A stretch of DNA of 64,000 nt from Takifugu bimaculatus (Eukaryota; Chordata; Actinopteri; Tetraodontiformes; Tetraodontidae). The stretch lies in contig CP034990.1 of assembly GCA_004026145.2 (NCBI GenBank), positions 5,019,476 to 5,083,475 of the forward strand, in the 5' to 3' direction. The notes beneath the pieces are model-generated. The model was not told where the DNA came from and did not search any database. It saw nothing but the letters and a program-made list of their open reading frames with translations. Positions 13,201-24,793 of this stretch are shown one piece after another. Position 1 is the first letter of the stretch, and every line of letters starts with the position of its first letter. Position numbers and translations under genes: made by a program.

Positions 13201-15712
13201 ATTTTTGGCTCCTGCTTAGCATCGTCTTTGTCTCGTGAGTGGATTTAATTGGATCCATTTAGCAACCTTCATGAGCACATCACTACCTTTGCCGAAGGTG
13301 CGCTCCTGCTGAAGCCCAGGATATATTTAATTTACGGAGCCCTTTATTGCTCAGTATACTGAATTGGACTGTATTGATAAAGGTCAAGTGCTTCACTGAA
13401 ATGTACTGAGGCGCCAAGACGTTATCCATCACACAGGACATGGACGTGTCATGTATTATTAATGAAGGCCAGTTGCATGCACAACCTGATGTGGGATGAT
13501 GATGGATGGACAGGAGCTGTAAAAAGCCTCTATTTTTGCTATGATGTTTAATTTCATCACAGGTGATGATGGTGATAGAGACATTCAAGCTTCTTTTGGA
13601 TGTTGCTTCATGCAGTAGAACGAACAGCACGAGTGCTAAACTACTGCTGCAGAAACACCTGATTGAATAAGAGGGCGGGACGAGCATTCCGGCGATGGTT
13701 ATCGAGGAGGATATTGAAACGAGGGCTTTGGTGTTATTTGATTTCACGACTGAGACACACTTTACCTGTTGGGCCAAAATTGCATTTCCTGCATTTCAGC
13801 ATACGTAATGGAAAATCCTGCATTTCAATTTGTGTCTGTGTTTATTTTAAAATGGGTATAGATATTTACAATGACTGAACAGCATGGGTCTCCAGCACGG
13901 TCATTATTCACTCCACTTCCAATACGAACGTGACATACTTGGAGAAAATAGCCGATGCGGCTACATTTACTTAGGAATAAGGTGTGAGGTTAAAGTCTAA
14001 ATTTCAGCCTGAAGTTGATAGTTTTTTAGAAAAAAGGAAGACTCAGTTTCATTTGTTCCCTGCTTCCTCTGCCGGTTCTGAGGAATAAAGAACAATAGCA
14101 GGATTTTTTTTTGCCATTTTGCAATGCCGCTTTACTGAAATGCAGCTTTTGAAAATGTTTTTTTATGTCAGCAAATTGAGCATTTTATCATCCTCGCCCC
14201 ATTCTCACTTCTGCGTTACATATAATAATGACCGTTTAAATTCCTTTTTCTCTATTGTAATGAAACGAGGATGGATGCAAGACTGACTTTTGTTTGTGAA
14301 ATGACATTGTGCAGCCTGTGCACACGTGTAATTTCCATCAGGCGTGATGGGAGACGTGTGGGTGGTTGTGGGGGAAGGTCACCTCCGGCTGAGATCATGA
14401 ATGTTGAAATGTGCCTGTAAACAATCACAGAGGACAGATTCAGATTTCAAAAGCAGATAGAGCAGGTTCAAAAACAAGTCCAGCCATTGTTTTTATTTTC
14501 GGAGGAGGATTAAACGTGCACGTTCTAGTGACGCTGATTATAGTTAAATATTTGGATTGTGCAACGGCACAACCTCACCTGTTTGACTTTGAGTCCTGTG
14601 TCAGCAGCCTGAGTATTGATGCTGCTGTTAATAAACAGCCTGTTTGGCTCTGTGATTAAAGTGCTGCTTCTCGATGACTTCATTAAGCTGAGGCTCATAT
14701 TGCAACATTTTGATTTTATTTTATGGCTCACTTTGATTTTGAAGATGTTAGATGTTTGTCTTTGTATTGGTGTTTATCTAACAAGAAATGCAATTAGCTT
14801 CTTGTTCCAAGCTGGTGCTTTGCAGAACTGATTATGATACATAAGCTGTACGCTCCATTCATCTTTTTCCTATTCACAATGTGCTAATAACCCGGGGGTG
14901 AAAACTAGCTCGTTTACTGGGACCACACAACGTCACCATTTAAGACCTTGAACCTCAAATCAAACCCAAAACCTCTGAGATTACTGTTTTAACTGCAAAC
15001 CGCAAAGTTGTTTGATCATTTTTAGACCAAAAATCCACATAATTAAACCTTGAAAAATCCATTTCATGGCTGTTTCTGTTGTTCTTTACAATAGAAGGGA
15101 CGCAAACAGCCACTTTCTGTGGCACATCTGGGTTAAATGTATGTGACAAATTGGGAGAGCCTTGTAGCTTAAAGCTCCAGTGAACCTTTTGCAGAAAAAA
15201 CTTGAAACCAAGTGTGTTAGAGGGTGTTTAAAAAGGCACTGAAATGCAGATGGAGGTGGTCTAATCAGAGCGGGGCTGCGTCCTGTTGTAGTTTCTGCCC
15301 TCATCAGGGAATAACTGTTAAGAATCTGCAACTTTCTTCTTATCAGGCTTCTCTCGCTTTAATCTTGATCTGCGTGTTCAGCTCTGCAGTGGGCAAAGTT
15401 TGCCTCCTAAGCATCACTGAAGGACAGACAAGGTTGTTTGGGGCTCAGCTGGTTGTTTCTGGTGAGAGTCCTCAACAACCAGCACCTTTATTGGAAGCTG
15501 CAGATAAAGTGAGCTCCAGCAATTTGCAGCACTCAGCACTTTGGTCCTTGTGGGAAAGTTTATTTTACTATTCACATCAGGAAAACTTTTCATGTTTGGA
15601 ATAATCTAAGTGGAATTCTGTTTTACCTTTAAAGTTAACCGCAGCAACGAGGATGATAATGAAGAAGACGAAGATGCCCTGAATGTATGTGAGGGATTAG
15701 ACTGCATTGATT
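4201..15712. other. gene-free stretch downstream of ntrk3 (part 1)
   Basis: About 11.5 kb with no exon, RNA gene or transposon I can recognise. It is AT-rich unique-looking sequence with short homopolymers and a small GT repeat (9698-9714). The island 8010-8310 is more GC-rich than its surroundings and may be a retroelement fragment. The segment 13260-13740 is unusually free of stops on one strand, but its translation matches nothing I know. Confidence 0.5.
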
Positions 15713-16000
15713 GGAGAGGAGAGGAGAGGAGAGGAGAGGAGAGGAGAGGAGAGGAGAGGAGAGGAGAGGAGAGGAGAGGAGAGGAGAGGAGAGAGGAGAG
15801 GAGAGGAGAGGAGGAGGAGAGGAGAGGAGAGGAGAGAAGGAGAAGGGAGGGGAGGGGGAGGGGAGGATGAGGGGAGGTAGGAGGTTATCTCTCTTTCCTC
15901 TCCTCTTTTTCTTGGGGAAGAGGAGAAAGGGGAGGAGAGGAGAGAAGAGGAGATGAGGTGATGGGAGGAGAGGGGCGAGGAGAGGAAGGGAAGGGGTTAA
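15713..16000. repeat. (GGAGA)n homopurine repeat
   Basis: Nearly perfect tandem GGAGA pentamers run from 15713 to about 15790. They are followed by degenerate GA-rich sequence to about 16000, with one CT-rich interruption at about 15885-15915. One strand is almost entirely purine over roughly 280 bp. Open frames here are artefacts of the repeat. Confidence 0.95.
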
Positions 16001-19000
16001 ATTCAAGGTCATATCTATGCTGCTGAGTAAATGCAGAAACACTGAAGCAAATCCAACATGAAAAGCATAATTAACATGAAAACTGTGATTGGACCAGGCT
16101 GTTGCTCTCACTGGTGACATCCTCCAGCCTCTTCAGTTAACTACTCTGACCTGTCACATGGCACTGAGATCCAGCAAAACAACTATGGATGAGACAACCG
16201 TCCAAAGCTTTTAGAACACCAGCATTAAAAGTTTTGGAAATGTGAGGTCAGTGTAAAGTGGCTCAATGAATGACCGTGTACTTTATTTGTACAAGGACTT
16301 AGAACACACAGGAACACATCATGGCGGAGTGATTCATTGTGACAAGGAAAAGTGAATAGACCATAAAAGAAATGCATTCCGATAGTTCATAATTCACTTC
16401 GTCCATAAATTTTGATCATACGATGAGGGATTTCTACACCAGAAGTTCTCGGGTTTGAATTGTCTCATTTTGAATGTGTGTAAGACTAAGGTCACGTTGT
16501 GGTTGCTCCTGTAGTGTTGTAACCACTTACACACTGAAGCAACTGATACCGGTAATATTTCCCCTCTCAACTGTGATTAGAATCTAATTAACATTTTACT
16601 CTTAATTTGTTGAAAGCCCCTTTCTGTGGGAAGCAGATTTCCTGCTGTCTCGGTGTCTATACTTGAATTTGATCCTGGCAAACAGGGTAAATCGATGCCT
16701 TCTCCGTCAAAAATATAGGAAAACTTTCTTCTTTCACAGCAAAGGGTTTTGACTTAATAAGACAGGTGCTTCCGTACATACAAATTTGCCGAGGCACAGA
16801 TGTAAAATGCTCAAAATCTTTTAAAAATCAAATCAGTACTTAAAGGTTTTCTTTAATGCTGCAGGGGAAAGAGTCAGTACCCATCCATGCTCAGACAGCA
16901 CGTCACTGAGAACATCTTCTCCATGTTGAGCTGTTAGCATCTCATCCCTCGGGCCTCATCTGGTGTCCCTCTGACACTATCTGCTCCAGTGCAGCCAGAC
17001 AAGCAGGGTACATGACTAGCAAATCAACCAGGAGAGACTGTTTTCCCTGCTGATAACATCTCCTTGCCACTGTGCTAGCTGCTGTACCATTCAGCGGAAG
17101 CTATTGAGCAGCTTGTCCCATTCATTCAAAGCCCCTGAGGATAGGAGACAATGAGCTGCTTGCATTTGGAAGCTGTGGAATGTGAGACCTGACCAAAAAT
17201 CCAAGATTATTTTTACGAGGAACAGCAACAACGCTCTTCTCTCTGAATACCCTGCAAGTCAGTAACATGAATCACCGACACACTAATCAGCCAAAAAGCT
17301 GCAGGACTCTACAATTACTGCACTGGTCATAGGTCAAAGGTTAAAGCTCCTGTTGTGGATCAAGCTAACACAATCCCTGAGTTGTGCCCCAATGACAGGT
17401 GGAGGGTTCAGAGGATTTCGCTGATGTGGCTAATCTTGGGTAGCTAACCCCACTAGCAGGGTGGTAGCTCAGCATAAGCTGCCACCATCACTCCATTAGT
17501 AACATCATATGGCATCTCATTTGTGCTGCTCAGAGTCAGCCATGATTAGCATCAGAAGCCCTGTCAACAACCAAAGATCTTCTCCGTGAGGAAAAACATC
17601 TTACTGTGGCTAAACACATGAGAAGCAAAGCGGAAATCAGCGCTACAAGGATAGAAGTTGCAGCAACGTCTCCACCTCTAAAGCAGACAGTGGGTTGACG
17701 TGTGTATATTACAATAAAAACCTGTTCCTAGCTGTCAAATCGGCTCTCCTGGGGGGCCGAGCTGCATCCTTTCACAGAGTAATAGAGATGTTGAGGCCGT
17801 TGTTAAGCGTGACGTTGTGCCTATCACGACATGTCCTGAGTTTGACAAAATTAATCGACCTGTTGAATATTGTGTATTAACGTGTTTTCAGCACTGAACT
17901 GATGGAGCTGATGGGAAAACATGATGGGGACTCATTGCCACACATCTCTGATGGCGCTTTTGTTCTTCACAAGACAAAAGATAAGATTAAAAAAAAAAAC
18001 ACTACACAAACAATTAAAATCTTGAAGGAAACATTCAGGAGAGAAAAACTAGCGACATGTGCTGACTGCTGACTCTTTTCAGCACTTCTTTTCAACCTGA
18101 AAAATCAAAATATGCTTTTAAATTCTAGCATAATTATTTACAGATAACAACGTATTTTTTTTAAACCTATTCTGGCCAGAAAAATATTCAGAAAAATAAA
18201 CTAATAAATAAATAAGCACACGGCGATGCAAACGATAAAAAAGGGAAGATTTGGTGGCTAAAACTCTGCTCACGTCTTCGCCTTCCATGTTTCTGGGAGA
18301 TTTCGGTGATGGTGTCACAAAAGCCACTCGGCCTCTTCTGGAATAGTTAAAAAAGAAAGTCAATATAAGGATCCACCAGGGAGGAATGATGCCAGGATGG
18401 TAAAATTCAAGGAAGATGTGGTCACTGCTGTGGTTTTAAAGTGCTAAAAACTCCAACACATTTGCTAGAAAATGAATAATAGAAAGCAGCCCGACAGCTT
18501 CTTTTAAAAGGCCGGGGTGGGACAAGGTTGTCACCTCCCTTTGCTGCAGGCCCTTCCTTCCAAACACTTGCCAACTATCCATCTCATCTCTAACCTACAC
18601 GCACATCTTTCTACATCTGCATGTTTATTCATGACAAAAGTCCGACTGTGGAGGCTGCAGGAGGAAATGTGGCAGCGTGCTGTGTGTTTCTAGGCTGACA
18701 CCATGTCAAAGGCAGATGCCGACATAAAGGAATTAGTAAAGAAGCCCACATCCGACTGCACTTGGAATCCTGACGTGGAATGAAGACTGGAGGCGGCAGG
18801 TTTGTGGTGGCGGTCCATATTAATCACTTTCAGGTGAAAGCTGGAGCACTGAGCGCTTCAGAGAAATAAACACCATCTGTTCTGCATGGCTGATTTACAC
18901 AGAAAGGACAACAACAAGCACCGTGACAACGTGACACGAGGTAGATCTCAAATCCTGACACCCTGCTTCTAATGGCAACACAACCCCAGTCTGAAAGCTT

Positions 19001-21129
19001 CAGCCTTGCAGACAGAAGCAGAGATGGAGGTGCAGAAAAGAACCTCTCTCCTCCCCGTAGGTCAGCGCTGCCTTTGAATATAAAGGAGCAGGGAGAGAAG
19101 TTCTAACAAGTTCTGTAAGGAAGGCTCGTCTCTTCGGCCTTAATCTTTTATTCATTCTAAAACAAGCAGATAAACAAGGAAACGAACGCACGCCTAATGT
19201 GAGACGGAAGCAGTAATTTCAGGTTGAACAAAGGGAACGTGAGAGCATCATTTCACTGGCTGGAAGAACAGGTTGGTCCAGTGGGAGGAGATCAGCATCA
19301 TCCACCCCGTCATCTCTCTTCTTCTCTCTGTCTTCCCCACCTCTTGCCTTCCCCCTCTTCCTCCTATGTATCTCTCCTCCACTCCTCTTCCTCCCACTCT
19401 TCTCTTTGCATCAGGGGCGTTTTGGCTTAAGCGGCTGAGTTTCTCAGTCTCATGTGTGGCTGCTGCATGATGACTGAAGGATATACAAACATGTCCCATC
19501 CAAGTGGGAGACTTGTGAAACTTTGTGCAAAAGGGAGCGAGGAAAGAAAGAATTACTGAGATGTGAGCGCGTTGAAATTCGGAGCACGTCTAATCTGAGC
19601 ATCACTAAAATATGAAGCTGTTTTGGTGCGATCATTTCTGCGCGGATGTGCACAGACCCAGAGGACAAAGACGTGAGTGTGGATGGGTGGAAGCTCGCAA
19701 CAATGTTTGCATTGAGACTTTGACACTCTAAAAGTGAGTTCAACCCCCCGAGATTGTCCAGCCTGTTATTTATTGAAGACAATAGGTCTATAGGTACGCA
19801 CGGACCACATTTGGACTTTCTTTGAGATGCTGCTTAAATGGAGCCAACATTACCCTCTTGCTTCACTAATCCTCCCATCATACAGTCATAATCCCAGATT
19901 AAATCCTAAAGTGTAGAGTTCTATTCAGAATTTAAGTTGAGCGGATGTTTAAAGCTCCACCTATGATGGATCGTATTTAGAATGAATAAGAATCTAGAGT
20001 AGTTCAGGTGCTGGAATTGTTGTAAGACAAATGTGTTGAGGTTTGGCTTCCGCTCAAAATGAAACCTGACATACACCTCTAAAGTCGACTTTAAGTGCTA
20101 AATTTGTCAGTGGACATTCAGCTGGTGGCGATCCAAATCTATAAACAACAATGATTCTGCTTTTATTAAAGTAGGACGATCTAGCACGGAATTCAAATGT
20201 GATTCATTCCAGTTTCAGAATGACGCTGCCAAACCGGTGATGCTAACAAATCGGTGAATCTCCTCTCTGCGTGCACAAGCTCCTTCAGATAAACGCTGCA
20301 GCTGCAGATTGAGTCAGTCAAGTGTTGAACGCATGGAAAGCAGCAGACGGAGGTCTTATAAAAGATAATTATACTGGTGATAAGGTCAGTGGTACTCAAG
20401 AGCTTTAGCAACAACATTGCACTGAAAGACTCATATGTTCACTAAAACTTGCACATGCGCCTAATTTCCCCTGAGAAGTCAAAAATATTTGCATGAAATT
20501 TGACATAGGACAAATAGAGCCCAAGTTGAGATGTGACAAGCTAATTCTATTTCCATTGAAACAACTTACTGAAGCCAATTTGTTGCAGCTTTTGTTCCCT
20601 CACTTTATAAATGCAAATGAATTCGAGTCCTTTCACCTAACAACATCGTGGTCATGTCCTATCAGAAAAGCTTTTAGAAAAGAGCTGGATGGAATTATTG
20701 AGTGGTGAAAACACTATGAAAAACACGAGGAAGAGATTGGGTCCTCTTGACATTGGACTAGCTGCCATTAAAGACTGAATTGTTTCAAATGAAAGCCCAG
20801 CGTGATGTGTATGTGCAGCACTTTAGCCAAGGTACCAGCATGCTGCTTCACAATAAATAAGTGGTACAAAAAGATTGATTTGAGAAAAAAAAAAGAAAAA
20901 AGTGCTCCAACCTTGAATCCCTCCAAAGTTGAATAATGGGGTTAATTTCAGCCGATACTACATAGCTGAGCTACAAAGACGGAGTGATGAAACATGCTGA
21001 GTGGAGTTGCTCGTACCTTCATCTGCATCCACGCTGCCCCCTGCTAGAGTGAGGAGATAAACAGGAAACCCTGCTGGTGTCCACAGGTTCCCACAGTTCT
21101 CTGACTCTCATCAGCTGGTTTTGTCATTA
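16001..21129. other. gene-free stretch downstream of ntrk3 (part 2)
   Basis: About 5 kb of unique-looking sequence. I see no coding exon, RNA gene or recognisable transposon. A CT-rich tract lies at 19310-19410. Confidence 0.5.
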
Positions 21130-21240
21130 CAGTATGCTTATGAGAGGAAATGTTTCTCGAGTTGTCTTGATTCTGGTGCCCCCTGTGGACAAAATCAGTA
21201 GTGCTTTCAGCCTTCTACGTCTTCAAAGTTTGCCTAATTC
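21130..21240 (+). repeat. dispersed repeat, copy A
   Basis: The segment containing ATGAGAGGAAATGTTTCTCGAG, then TGTCTTGATTCTGGTGCCCC, then CTGTGGACAAAATCAGTAGTGC is closely similar to the reverse complement of 23090-23200. The shared core is about 100 bp with a short indel. It looks like an interspersed element of a family I cannot name. Confidence 0.65.
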
Positions 21241-21914
21241 TTTTTGTCATGCTCAGAAAGCTGGTACGTTCAGGAACCTTTTCAGGAACTGTTTGATGCA
21301 ACAAAAATGCTGAAGCGACGTGGGTGACAGCAGCTTCCTGCGCTCAGTCGTGAGGCCTTCGTGAAACCACTGCGGCAGTCAGAGTATGAATAAGGCAACA
21401 CTGGCTCATTCTCGGATAATAAGATGCCCCACGCTCCTTTTAACTTTCCCACATCCCTGCAGCAATTCTCCAATGACCCCTCGATTGACAGGCCAACAAA
21501 TGAGGGGGCAGTACCTGAGAGCCTGGGAGGACAAGGATTGGATCTGAGCTGTGTGTGTGCATTCTAATGAGACACTGCCTTCCAGTGGAATTGGACTGAG
21601 AGCCGTCCAGCTTAATCTAGATGTCAACACCTGCTGAGCACGCCGGAGATTGCTGTGGGGTGACATCCCCCATCTTCTGCTCCGCTGTGAAAACTTAATG
21701 TGGCAAGTGATTCCACCCCCCCTCCAGGAGCGAGTGCAGATCCTGGTATTTCGGTGCTGCTGTGCATGACTGTTCCTCCTGGCACTTTGGCTACTGACCT
21801 TCTTACTTGCTTGCTTGATTGCTTCCCGCCTGGCCACAGTCCAAACCTCCTCCGTGACATTCTCAAAGGCATGTGGAGAGTTCATGTTTAGAGGATGGTG
21901 TGATTTAATTTTAG

Positions 21915-21958
21915 GTGTGTGTATGTGTGTGTGTGTGGGGGGGGGGGGGGGGGGGGGG
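21915..21958 (+). repeat. (GT)n followed by a 22-nt G run
   Basis: A GT repeat at 21915-21936 is directly followed by 22 uninterrupted G (21937-21958). The homopolymer could form G-quadruplex structures and is also a place where assembly length may be wrong. Confidence 0.95.
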
Positions 21959-23089
21959 AGGATATATGCAAAATATCACCACCTGTAGCTCAGCTTCACA
22001 TCCACACATGGAACACTTCTAATGCTACATCTGTGTGTTCAGCAGTCACTGCTCTATTTACTAGAAAAATAAAGTAAAAGTAGATCGTCTTTGGTAATAT
22101 TTGAATACAATTTGCTTTGGTCTGTCATTCTTTAATTCCATTTGATGTAATCTTGTGTTTTCTACAACGGCTGATGATAATTTAATCAGCGAGTTGCCGC
22201 GGAGTCTGGCTCACTCCTCGGTGCTCCTGGCAGTTTGGAGAACGCGCCGTTGAGATGTCTCTGATGAAATATTAAGACTTTGATTTGAGTTAGCTTACGT
22301 CGTTTCAAACTGCGGCTGCTCAGAGAATATTTAGCTCTCACCAAGTACAATAACAGTGTCAGCGCGTCCCGTGCGAGACGCATCATTCAGTCATTACACC
22401 ATCTGTGATGCTCATATTTAATGGAAAAAAAAAAACATTTGTCGATAACAAATCCCACGTATCCAATTGAGACATCTACAGTATTATTATTTGGCTGAAG
22501 GTGTCACATGTGTTTGTTCTTTAAAAAAAAACAAAAAAATCAACACTTACTCAACCTCTACTGAAGCTTTTTGTTCAATTATTTGAACCTCATAGCTGAT
22601 TCAGCATGTTTGTTTGAAAGTCTGTTTTTTCTCCTTGAGATCTGGTACTGTAGTCCTGGGAAAGCTCCAGATCTTCCACTTTTGAAGCACACACAGATAC
22701 AGAAAGACCACCAGGATATATTTTTCTGAGATAACCCTGGATTAAAGTTACCAGCTCAGAAAACATATGCTGCTATTTGGCTTGTGAAAAATGAGTCTAA
22801 TATTTATTTTGCGATCTATAGGTCAATGGAATCCATCATAATATGTGCTACAATCCCTTTTTATTGGAATAGATAGAATGGGCTCCTGATGTTGGTCTTC
22901 TAAAGGCAAAGGGTAAATCCCCCTGAATCATGCCACTCTAGACCGCCAGTGATACGTCATTCAAACTCGCTGTATCTAAAATGTAAACACAGTCAACATA
23001 CATGTAAGACTTTAGGTATTCTTGGCAGCTGGACCCTTCCTTTGTGGCTCTCCATCTTCCTTTTCTATTTTTCATGAGCTGGTTGGAGA

Positions 23090-23275
23090 GTCTAAGGACA
23101 GACTTGGAAGGCTGGGAGCACTACTGCTTTTGTCCACAAGGGGCATCAAAATCAAGACAAATATCACAAAAGTCGAGAAAGGTTTCCTCTCATAAACTGC
23201 AGGGTGGAAAGTCCTCCGAGGCAAACACTGTGATTTTGGGTCTAAATAAATTTGATTTGATTTTAGGCCACAGTG
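23090..23275 (-). repeat. dispersed repeat, copy B, with TTTGA tail sequence
   Basis: The reverse complement of 23090-23200 matches copy A at 21130-21240 (shared GAGAGGAAA, TTTCTCGA, CTTGATT, TGCCCC, GTGGACAAAA and CAGTAGTGC blocks). On the plus strand it is followed at 23240-23275 by AATAAATTTGATTTGATTTT. This is the same type of tail that ends the element at 2975-3233. Confidence 0.6.
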
Positions 23276-24732
23276 CAACAGTGTGCTTGTGCCTAAATGG
23301 CTGCCGAGCTCACCACATGCAATTAGAGCACCAATGAAAAGATTCAGATACCCCCTCGAAGCCAAATAAACCCCAAATTTTGGGGCAGGAACACACTCTA
23401 GATGGGCCACACACTTTACGATGTGGAACCTGTGATAACCATCGTGGTCGCTCTGGAACATACGGGCCGGACTTTAGTTAGAAACTTTACAAAACGTGCA
23501 TGCACTTCTCCTTCCTTCGTTTACTGTGTAAAATATCAGCAGTTCAAAGAGTAAGTTGACATCCTGATCCTGGAGCCCCGGGGTTCTTTAGAAGTGACAA
23601 CACTATAATCGTCCCACCCAAACAACAGTGTTTGAAGAGGCACAGTTATTGTCTCATAAATTGCTTTCGCACTCCTTTAATGCACACTTTGAAGAAGTCT
23701 ACAGCGTCAGCGCCGTAAACACTGCAGCTGCAGCTCAGGGCAAAAACAAGCGATATATCATCAGTGAGTATGAGTCACTTGACCCTGACCTTTTCCAGCC
23801 AGCACCCGCCACATTTAGGGAGCTCCTGCAGCCATGAAATCTCATCTCACTGCTAATCGTCACTTCCTTCTCAACAGTAAAGACAGTTAACCCCCAGACC
23901 CCTTCTAAATTCCACCCCCTTCTGTTCCTGTCACGCTCTCTCGTCTAATCCCTCCCGCTCGCCACCTCTGTTTCCATTTTGTCAAAATTCATTTATTTCC
24001 GCCGCAGATCAAACCCAATTAGAGGCGAAGCTTTTTGGTTAAAATATTGTTTTCATCGTCAAAATCATGCTCGTTATCTGGGTCACTGCGCGCTGATTGG
24101 CTGCATGGCTAATAGAGCGGAAATGTCCCATTTTGTTCAGCGCCTTTCATGTTTGAAAGAAAGCCCAGTGGGAAAATGATCTGCATATGGGAGAAGTGTA
24201 AACAGTTAACAGGTCTCCGTTTTTCAACAAACACCTTGTTGCGGAGTAAAAAGAAAAATGCAGAAATAGAAAATAGGCAAGATAAAGGTTAGCTCGTCTC
24301 TGGAGGACTGGAGGTTCTATTCAATCACACCTGATAAGAAAGCCCCGGGGATTAGTCAAAGATAGTCTCCTTGGGTGGTGAGAACGGCGCCCTGGGTTCA
24401 GCTACTTAACAAAACCCGTGTTTACAGAGGCTGCTCGGGCACAGCAAAGGATTTCAGACATGATCACGTGGAGAGAGCCAGCCCAGGACGTGGTCAAGGT
24501 CACCGCACGTGTGAGTTTGTAAGAGAGGAAACCAGGTGCCCCATTATGGTAGGATCTTTCTTCCCTCTCTTTGTTTGCGCAGCCTGTTTGCTTGCAAATG
24601 AGTTTGCCTACTTATGATTGCAAAAAAGAGCGAAAGTCATTTCCCCGTCCTTGTGTTGTCTAAAGTCAGTTATCCATGACCGACACCGGCATTTATATCA
24701 GCGCGAGCAAAGCCCGGTACAGTCAGCTGCGG
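23276..24732. other. gene-free stretch
   Basis: No exon, RNA gene or repeat recognised; ordinary unique-looking sequence. Confidence 0.45.
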
Positions 24733-24793
24733 CACTGTAAAAGTGGCTAACCACTGTAAAAGTGGCTAACCACTGTAAAAGTGGCTAACCACT
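24733..24793 (+). repeat. 19-bp tandem repeat, three identical copies
   Basis: The unit CACTGTAAAAGTGGCTAAC occurs three times head to tail (24733-24751, 24752-24770, 24771-24789) without a single difference, then CACT of a fourth. The lack of mismatches suggests a recent expansion. Confidence 0.97.

Noticed and set aside
13283..13777. 164-codon open frame on the minus strand
   Set aside because: The translation has no recognisable domain and no plausible composition, and there are no splice or promoter features. One such frame is expected by chance in 64 kb.
15610..16120. Open frames of E/R/G or L/S/P repeats
   Set aside because: Produced by the GGAGA pentamer repeat on both strands.
19400..19420. 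CAGGGGCG as a hAT transposon end
   Set aside because: No inverted partner or 8-bp duplication found nearby.
21406..21885. 159-codon open frame on the minus strand
   Set aside because: No similarity I recognise and no exon borders; kept only as part of the non-coding stretch.
24733..24793. CRISPR-like direct repeats
   Set aside because: The units are head to tail with no spacers, in an animal genome.
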